From Finegoldia magna (GTDB lineage Bacteria; Bacillota; Clostridia; Tissierellales; Peptoniphilaceae): 56,405 nt of DNA. The stretch spans positions 1 through 56,405 of the forward strand of contig NZ_QGTH01000015.1 in assembly GCF_003182075.1 (NCBI RefSeq). Reading direction: 5' to 3'. The notes beneath the pieces were generated by a model. It saw only the letters and a program-made list of their open reading frames with translations. It was not told the DNA's origin and did no database searches. The position numbers were made by a program, and so were the translations under genes. This document shows positions 51,913 to 56,405 of this stretch, one piece after another (the stretch's first letter is position 1; the number at the start of each line of letters is the position of its first letter).

Positions 51913-53040
51913 TTATCTCCTCATAATATCTCTAATATCTTCTAATCTAAGCTTTAATTTCTCTACAAACACATCCAAAACATTCTCAGGCGTATTATCT
52001 GTAAATGAAATTCTTATACATCCATCTGAAAACTCATCAGGAGTGTTAATGCTTTGTATAATTCTCGATTTTTTGGAACCATTGCATGCACTTCCAGTAG
52101 AAATGTATATTTCATCTTGTTCCAAATAGTGTAGCAATACTTCACTCTTAATGTAATTAAAGCACACATTCGTAATGTATGGACTATATCCTTCTAGCTT
52201 AGAATTAAAATACACACCGTCAATTTTTGATAATTCATTCATCAAATATGACTTCATCTTGTATAATCTGTCGTAAGTTTCATCAATTTTAGAAAAAACT
52301 TCTTCACTAGCGCATTTTAAAGCCACAATCCCCGCTACATTTTCGGTTCCAGGTGAAATTCCCGATTCTTGTGAACCTCCTATTATAAGAGGCTTCACTC
52401 TTTCAGGATTTCTTATGAAAATCGCACCAATCCCTTTTGGAGCGTGAATCTTATGACCACTAATTGTGTAGAAATCAATCTTCGCTTCATTAATATCCAA
52501 TTTAATCTTGCCAAAACCTTGAATCCCATCTACATGAAACAAAGTATTCGGATTTTTTTCTTTAATTTTTTTGCCCAATTCTGTAATTGGAAGAATTTTT
52601 CCAGTTTCATTATTAACATGCATAACTGAAACTAAACGTGTTTTTTCATTTATTAAATCAATGATATCATCAGCTTTAAAATCATCACTTACATTTACAA
52701 AATGAACTGTCCTATTTTCCTTCAACTTATTATAAGTTTTAAACACAGAAGAATGTTCTATATTTGTAGTTATAAATTCTTCTTTTTTATCATTAGTAAC
52801 ACTTCCATTAATAGAAATATTATTACCTTCAGTTCCGCAAGATGTAAAGAACACATTCTCTGGTCTAACATTTAATAAGTTTGCAATTGAATTTCTGGAA
52901 TCAGTAACAAGCTTTTCCGCTCTCATTCCAAAATCGTATAAACTTGAAGGATTCCCAAAATCAACAGTCATTGCATTAACCATTTCTTTTACCGCATTTT
53001 CTGACACTTTCGTAGTAGCAGCATTGTCTAAATATATCAT
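51913..53040 (-). CDS. Cysteine desulfurase (NifS/IscS family), ThiI partner
   Basis: 375 residues. YLDNAATTKVS at the N-terminus, PLP Lys in TISGHKIHAPKGIGAIF and the catalytic Cys in STGSACNGSKK, whose loop is intermediate in length. It takes sulfur from cysteine. Its direct coupling to thiI resembles the dedicated NifZ-ThiI pair of Bacillus, so a role in tRNA thiolation is more likely than general Fe-S assembly. First gene of its operon, with AAGGGA before the ATG. Confidence 0.93.
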   Translation of the reverse strand: MIYLDNAATTKVSENAVKEMVNAMTVDFGNPSSLYDFGMRAEKLVTDSRNSIANLLNVRPENVFFTSCGTEGNNISINGSVTNDKKEEFITTNIEHSSVFKTYNKLKENRTVHFVNVSDDFKADDIIDLINEKTRLVSVMHVNNETGKILPITELGKKIKEKNPNTLFHVDGIQGFGKIKLDINEAKIDFYTISGHKIHAPKGIGAIFIRNPERVKPLIIGGSQESGISPGTENVAGIVALKCASEEVFSKIDETYDRLYKMKSYLMNELSKIDGVYFNSKLEGYSPYITNVCFNYIKSEVLLHYLEQDEIYISTGSACNGSKKSRIIQSINTPDEFSDGCIRISFTDNTPENVLDVFVEKLKLRLEDIRDIMRR

Positions 53041-53075
53041 TATATCCCTTCATTTCTATTTAAAATCATACTAAT

Positions 53076-53084
53076 ATTATAACA
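53076..53084 (-). promoter_or_regulatory. Extended -10 promoter of the desulfurase operon
   Basis: Minus strand TGTTATAAT (53084-53076), identical to the pot operon -10. The -35 is weak. A plus-strand TATAAT at 53112-53117 lies just beyond it for the divergent gene. Confidence 0.55.
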
Positions 53085-53132
53085 TGTAGAGAAAATTTAC
53101 CAAAATAATAGTATAATGGAAATGGTGATAAA

Positions 53133-53978
53133 ATGAATGAAAATCAGGCTATTATAAATATAGAAACAACAGGAATTGATCCTCACAAAAACCATATTTA
53201 TCTTATAAATATCTTTACAAATGATAGATATTATAATTTCTACTCAAAAAATAATGAATCTGAAGAAAAAATCATAAAATCAGTCTATAAAATCATTCAG
53301 GATAAACAAATTATCTGTTTTAGTGATTTTGATATCAAATTTATTAATAGTAAAATAATCAAATATACAGATTGGGATGTAATTAATAATTACACTTCTT
53401 TGCAAAAATTAATTGGAAATTACTACAAAAACTTGTTCACATCACTAAAAACAAAAGACTTAGCAGCAAAATTATTCGATATCAACATAGATGATAAATC
53501 AAAATCAGTGAAACTATACAAAAAGATTTCAAAATCAAATCGTATTTCAGATGAATTAATAGAATTTGCTAAAACATCCATGAATTTTAAGATAAAATTG
53601 TACAATTATATGATAAAGTTTTTTGAGGAAAAATGTGATACTTTTGATATGTACTCAAAAACCGTTAGATATTTGTTGTATGATGTTAAAAAATTAAAAA
53701 ATAACTTAGAAATTAGTTTGATTACTAATAATAAAATGGAAATTGATGCCATGTATGAATCAACTCAAATCAAATCACAAGGAATGTTTATAACTTTATG
53801 TTTGAGTTTGCATGAAGGATACATTGATGATGATTTTGTAGAATGCACAATGACAAGTATGGACAACAATTATAATTTAATAAACAATTACTACCCTTTA
53901 GTCGTAAATGAAGAGTTTATTTATGATAATATTAAAAAATTAATAAAATACACACTTACGGAGATTTTTAATGAATAA
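53133..53978 (+). CDS. RNase H-fold (YprB-like) protein, probably catalytically impaired
   Basis: 281 residues. The start AIINIETTGIDPHKNHIYLIN matches the exo I region of the YprB/DnaQ-like fold, where the sequence is normally FDIETTG; here the first metal-binding Asp is Asn9, while Glu11 is retained. Later exonuclease motifs are weak (ICFSDFDIKFI may be exo II). The second half is helical and Lys/Asn-rich. Likely a degenerate nucleic-acid-binding relative rather than an active nuclease; an unusual active site cannot be excluded. GGTGAT lies before the ATG. Overlaps the next gene by 8 nt. Confidence 0.7.
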   Translation: MNENQAIINIETTGIDPHKNHIYLINIFTNDRYYNFYSKNNESEEKIIKSVYKIIQDKQIICFSDFDIKFINSKIIKYTDWDVINNYTSLQKLIGNYYKNLFTSLKTKDLAAKLFDINIDDKSKSVKLYKKISKSNRISDELIEFAKTSMNFKIKLYNYMIKFFEEKCDTFDMYSKTVRYLLYDVKKLKNNLEISLITNNKMEIDAMYESTQIKSQGMFITLCLSLHEGYIDDDFVECTMTSMDNNYNLINNYYPLVVNEEFIYDNIKKLIKYTLTEIFNE

Positions 53979-54582
53979 AAAGACAAAACAAATATTGTTT
54001 GCAATATTAGGAAACTTAATAATTGGATTTAGTATCGGAATACTCAGACTATCAAAATTAGGTGTAGATCCTCTTAGCTTTATGAATAGTGGATTTTCAG
54101 ACTTTTTGAATAAAGATTTTGGAACTGTAATTACTGTGACCAATTTCATATTAATCGTTATAGTTTTTATTGGCCACAGAAGATCTATCGGACTTGGAAC
54201 AGTTATAAATATGGCGACTGTAGGATACAGTGCTGATTTTTCGTACATGCTACTAAAGTTTATGGATACGGACAAATTTTGGGTGAACTTTATTCTGTTG
54301 ATAATTGGAATAAATATTATGAGTATAGGAGTTGGAATTTATTTGGAAGCTGACCTGGGTGCCAGTGCTTATGACGCTATGCCCTATGTTGTGAACAATA
54401 TAGTTAAAAGAGATTTATCATATAAGTATACAAGGATCGTATTAGACATAATATGCATTGTAGTTGGCCTATTATTTGGAGAACAAATAGGAATAGGAAC
54501 TATATTTTTAGGATTTTTATCAGGCCCACTAATTGTATTTTATAGGAATTTGGCTAATAATTTAATTTTTGAAGAGATTTAA
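53971..54582 (+). CDS. YczE/YyaS/YitT-family integral membrane protein
   Basis: 203 residues, five to six hydrophobic helices (about 6-24, 46-65, 70-95, 105-122, 145-165, 170-187). Family signature LRLSKLGVDPLSFMNSGFS and the repeat-like YLEADLGASAYDAMPYVV, showing an internal duplication. Function is unknown; YczE in Bacillus affects surfactin and bacillomycin production. Translationally coupled to the upstream gene, with GGAGA before the ATG. Confidence 0.85.
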   Translation: MNKKTKQILFAILGNLIIGFSIGILRLSKLGVDPLSFMNSGFSDFLNKDFGTVITVTNFILIVIVFIGHRRSIGLGTVINMATVGYSADFSYMLLKFMDTDKFWVNFILLIIGINIMSIGVGIYLEADLGASAYDAMPYVVNNIVKRDLSYKYTRIVLDIICIVVGLLFGEQIGIGTIFLGFLSGPLIVFYRNLANNLIFEEI

Positions 54583-54600
54583 AATATTTAATTATTTGTA

Positions 54601-54628
54601 TTGAATAATCCTTAATTTTGATTATAAT
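54601..54628 (+). promoter_or_regulatory. Promoter of the prepilin gene
   Basis: TTGAAT (54601-54606), 16 nt, TATAAT (54623-54628): the same hexamers and spacing as the promoter at 4037-4064. Confidence 0.65.
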
Positions 54629-54664
54629 AAAAGTAAGCAGAATAATAAATAACTGGAGGAAATT

Positions 54665-55066
54665 ATGAAACTACAAACGTTAAAAAATAAGAAAAAAGGG
54701 TTTACATTACTTGAATTATTGGTTGTATTAGCTATCCTTGCAATACTTATAGCAATAGCCATCCCTGTCTACAAAAACCAAAAAGAAAAAGCAGCTATAA
54801 CTGCCCACAATGCAAATGTAAGAGTCTTGGAAACAGCTCTGGAAAGTTATAAACAAGATAATAATGGTAACTTACCTGGAAATTTGGATGACCTTGTTAA
54901 AGGAGAATATATCAAAAGTGTACCGAAAGTTCCAGCAAGCGAAAACGTAAAGTTAAAAGGTAAATCTTATGAAATTGATAAGAAAAATGGCAATATTATC
55001 CCTGGAGAAATAGATCCTAGTGAAAAAAAATCTGATGGTGGTCAGTCAAACCCAAAACAAAATTAA
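54665..55066 (+). CDS. Type IV pilin-like (prepilin) protein
   Basis: 133 residues. Classical type III signal: a basic leader KNKKKG, cleavage before Phe in [23 protein letters not shown], with Glu at +5 and a hydrophobic helix to about 37. The exposed part begins with an amphipathic helix ([19 protein letters not shown]), and the tail is short and hydrophilic. It resembles ComGC or a minor/major pseudopilin. GGAGGA precedes the ATG. There is no assembly ATPase, platform protein or prepilin peptidase in the window, and it is followed by a terminator, so it is a solitary pilin gene here. Confidence 0.88.
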   Translation: MKLQTLKNKKKGFTLLELLVVLAILAILIAIAIPVYKNQKEKAAITAHNANVRVLETALESYKQDNNGNLPGNLDDLVKGEYIKSVPKVPASENVKLKGKSYEIDKKNGNIIPGEIDPSEKKSDGGQSNPKQN

Positions 55067-55088
55067 TAAGAACACAAATGAAAACTCA

Positions 55089-55114
55089 AACCTGCTTAAT
55101 TAAGCAGGTTTTTT
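55089..55114 (+). terminator. Terminator of the prepilin gene
   Basis: A perfect palindrome AACCTGCTTAATTAAGCAGG plus TT (55089-55110) followed by TTTT. The stem is 9 bp with a small loop. Confidence 0.85.
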
Positions 55115-55152
55115 AATGCAAAAAAGATAGCACTAAGCTACCTTTTTCTATA

Positions 55153-55228
55153 TGGCAGAGATTGAAGGAATCGAACCTTCATCCTTCAGATTCGGAGTCT
55201 GAGATTTTACCAATTAAACTAAACCTCT
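55153..55228 (-). tRNA. tRNA-Arg(CCG)
   Basis: Cloverleaf read on the minus strand: acceptor AGAGGTT with AATCTCT (one G-T pair), anticodon loop CTCCGAA (CCG), T-arm GGTTCGATTCC, encoded CCA after discriminator G. It stands apart from the other tRNAs, separated by about 200 bp with a terminator-like hairpin. It decodes CGG, rare in such AT-rich genomes. Confidence 0.88.
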
Positions 55229-55432
55229 ATACCCTATCATTTATGACTATAATTTACATTATAGTTTTTTATAAAACAATACATAATTTATGTATTATAA
55301 ATTTTACTTACACTGAAAATATATAATCTCACAAAAAATTGTTACATTTTATAATCGTACATTAAATATATAAAACATAAAAACGGCTTGATTCAATGTC
55401 TAATAACAACATAGAAACAAGCCGTATAGTTG
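55229..55432. other. AT-rich spacer between tRNA-Arg(CCG) and tRNA-Trp
   Basis: No coding sequence. It holds a minus-strand TATAAT at 55263-55258 that could be the -10 for tRNA-Arg(CCG), and the terminator at 55376-55424. Confidence 0.5.
55376..55424 (-). terminator. Terminator after tRNA-Trp
   Basis: CGGCTTGTTTC (minus, 55424-55414) pairs with GAATCAAGCCG (55394-55384), with internal mismatches and a long loop, followed by TTTTTATG. Confidence 0.6.
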
Positions 55433-55507
55433 TGGCAGGGGATAGAGGACTTGAACCCCTGACATCCGGTTTTGGAGACCGACGTTCTACCACTGAACTA
55501 ATCCCCT
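55433..55507 (-). tRNA. tRNA-Trp(CCA)
   Basis: Acceptor AGGGGAT with ATCCCCT, D-arm GTTCAGTGGTAGAAC, anticodon loop CTCCAAA, discriminator G and encoded CCA. Abuts tRNA-Phe. Confidence 0.95.
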
Positions 55508-55583
55508 TGGTGCCCAGAGCCGGAATCGAACCAGCGACACAAGGATTTTCAGTCCTTTGCTCTACCGACTGAGCTATCTGGGC
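55508..55583 (-). tRNA. tRNA-Phe(GAA)
   Basis: Acceptor GCCCAGA with TCTGGGC, D-arm GCTCAGTCGGTAGAGC, anticodon loop CTGAAAA, discriminator A, encoded CCA. Directly followed by tRNA-Trp. Confidence 0.95.
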
Positions 55584-55612
55584 ACGTACTTTATTTAGGA
55601 AATGATTTCAAC

Positions 55613-55647
55613 ATTATAAAAAAATATTTCTTGAATAAATCAAGAAA
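55613..55647 (-). terminator. Hairpin with T run between tRNA(CAU) and tRNA-Phe; contains a -10-like box
   Basis: TTTCTTGA (55627-55634) pairs with TCAAGAAA (55640-55647), followed on the minus strand by TATTTTTTTATAAT. This can end the upstream tRNA transcript, while TATAAT at 55618-55613 could start tRNA-Phe-Trp. Confidence 0.55.
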
Positions 55648-55652
55648 TAAAT

Positions 55653-55729
55653 TGGTGGGCCTTCAGGGACTCGAACCCGGGACCTACCGGTTATGAGCCG
55701 GGCGCTCTAACCAACTGAGCTAAAGGCCC
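55653..55729 (-). tRNA. tRNA with CAU anticodon (Ile2 or elongator Met)
   Basis: Acceptor GGGCCTT with AAGGCCC, D-arm GCTCAGTTGGTTAGAGC, anticodon loop CTCATAA, discriminator A and encoded CCA. The body resembles Bacillus tRNA-Ile2 (GGACCTT start, CTCATAA loop), which needs lysidine at C34 by TilS, more than elongator Met. It is not the initiator, since the acceptor's first pair is G-C and the anticodon stem lacks the three G-C pairs. Confidence 0.88.
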
Positions 55730-55749
55730 AAGAATAAATCATATATTCT

Positions 55750-55840
55750 TGGCGGAGAAAGAGGGATTTGAACCCTCGCATCCCGTTAAGGATCTACTCC
55801 CTTAGCAGGGGAGCCTCTTCAGCCACTTGAGTATTTCTCC
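55750..55840 (-). tRNA. tRNA-Ser(GCU)
   Basis: Acceptor GGAGAAA with TTTCTCC, anticodon loop CTGCTAA, a long variable arm (class II), discriminator G, encoded CCA. Confidence 0.95.
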
Positions 55841-55859
55841 TAAATAAAGTAATTTAAAA

Positions 55860-55948
55860 TGGCGGAGAGGGTGGGATTCGAACCCACGCGGGGTTGCCCC
55901 CAAACGGTTTTCAAGACCGCCTCGTTATGACCACTTCGATACCTCTCC
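55860..55948 (-). tRNA. tRNA-Ser(UGA)
   Basis: Acceptor GGAGAGG with CCTCTCC, anticodon loop CTTGAAA, long variable arm GGGGGCAACCCC, discriminator G, encoded CCA. Confidence 0.95.
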
Positions 55949-55953
55949 ACATT

Positions 55954-56029
55954 TGGTGGCTCATCCGGGACTCGAACCCGGGACACCCTGATTAAAAGTC
56001 AGGTGCTCTACCATCTGAGCTAATGAACC
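55954..56029 (-). tRNA. tRNA-Lys(UUU)
   Basis: Acceptor GGTTCAT with ATGAGCC (one T-G pair), anticodon loop CTTTTAA, discriminator A, encoded CCA. Confidence 0.95.
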
Positions 56030-56033
56030 ATAT

Positions 56034-56110
56034 TGGCTGGGGTGACAGGACTCGAACCTGTGGAATGCAAGAGTCAAAGTCTTGTGCCTTACCAACTTGG
56101 CGACACCCCA
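56034..56110 (-). tRNA. tRNA-Gln(UUG)
   Basis: Acceptor TGGGGTG with CACCCCA, anticodon loop CTTTGAC, discriminator G, encoded CCA. The weak T-A first pair fits tRNA-Gln that is charged through Glu and GatCAB, encoded at 36606-39701. Confidence 0.95.
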
Positions 56111-56117
56111 CTATTAT

Positions 56118-56194
<77 letters not shown>

Positions 56195-56199
56195 TTAAT

Positions 56200-56273
56200 T
56201 GGAGCGGGTGAAGGGAATCGAACCCTCGCAACCAGCTTGGAAGGCTGGGGCTCTACCACTGAGCTACACCCGC
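56200..56273 (-). tRNA. tRNA-Gly(UCC)
   Basis: Acceptor GCGGGTG with CACCCGC, anticodon loop CTTCCAA, discriminator T, encoded CCA. Confidence 0.95.
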
Positions 56274-56311
56274 ATATAGGTAATTAATCTTATTATTTTG
56301 TAAAATTTAAT

Positions 56312-56396
56312 TGGTGGAGGAGGGTGGATTTGAACCACCGAAACATAAAGTAACGGATTTACAGTCCGTCCCCTTTGGCCACTCGGGAACTCCTCC
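56312..56396 (-). tRNA. tRNA-Tyr(GUA)
   Basis: Acceptor GGAGGAG with CTCCTCC, anticodon loop CTGTAAA, long variable arm, discriminator A, encoded CCA. First tRNA of the array seen in this window; more may lie beyond the edge. Confidence 0.95.
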
Positions 56397-56405
56397 ATAA
56401 TCCTT

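Overview
The window is a low-GC (about one third GC), densely packed chromosomal segment from a Gram-positive anaerobe. A GatCAB amidotransferase, AddAB instead of RecBCD, NAD-dependent LigA, PcrA, an Asp23/AmaP envelope-stress module, lipoprotein-anchored solute receptors and AGGAG-type ribosome binding sites all point to Firmicutes. The gene set and style fit Tissierellia such as Finegoldia, Peptoniphilus or Anaerococcus; that placement is an inference from recall, not a database result.

Layout. (1) 1-430: the 5' end of an IS3-family (IS150-like) element running off the left edge. (2) 468-12200, minus strand: rluA-like pseudouridine synthase, TGS-type nucleoside kinase, compact addB and addA, then, from an internal promoter, a response regulator, a sensor kinase and a large membrane-anchored protein of unknown function. 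(3) 12261-14282: a stand-alone MltG-like LysM-type domain protein, a hypothetical protein and a type I asparaginase. (4) 14339-21119, plus strand: a complete phosphate regulon, pstS-pstC-pstA-pstB-phoU-phoP-phoR, with two Pho-box promoters of nearly identical geometry and a circularly permuted PstS. (5) 21192-24672: a DegV/FakB protein, the Asp23-DUF2273-AmaP group and a lone 3-hydroxyacyl-CoA dehydrogenase. (6) 24732-31916, minus strand: a seven-gene glycan operon holding all four enzymes for UDP-2,3-diacetamido-2,3-dideoxyglucuronate plus a PglC-like phosphoglycosyltransferase, one glycosyltransferase and another sugar aminotransferase. (7) 32076-34669: a Fur-family regulator and an xdhC-yqeB-mocA set for molybdenum hydroxylase maturation. 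(8) 34759-43914, minus strand: pcrA-ligA-gatC-gatA-gatB-rdgB-phosphoesterase-folD. (9) 44044-49179: uppP and an XRE/cupin regulator followed by potABCD. (10) 49322-53040: cysteine desulfurase, thiI, lemA and a TPM-domain protein. (11) 53133-55066: a degenerate RNase H-fold protein, a YczE-type membrane protein and a lone type IV prepilin. (12) 55153-56396: eleven tRNA genes, all on the minus strand.

How the parts work together. Pho sensing and import form a self-contained circuit, since the regulator pair sits in the operon that carries its own likely binding sites. GatCAB next to a tRNA-Gln(UUG) fits the transamidation route to Gln-tRNA. Cysteine desulfurase plus ThiI forms a sulfur relay for tRNA thiolation. 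AddAB, PcrA and LigA supply double-strand-break processing, unwinding and ligation.

I see no CRISPR array, prophage or obviously unknown multi-gene system. The most unusual items are the permuted PstS with its paired Pho promoters, the reduced AddAB, the orphan Mo/Se maturation set, the minimal diNAcGlcA glycan operon without flippase, polymerase or ligase, and two proteins that keep a catalytic fold but have lost a metal-binding Asp.
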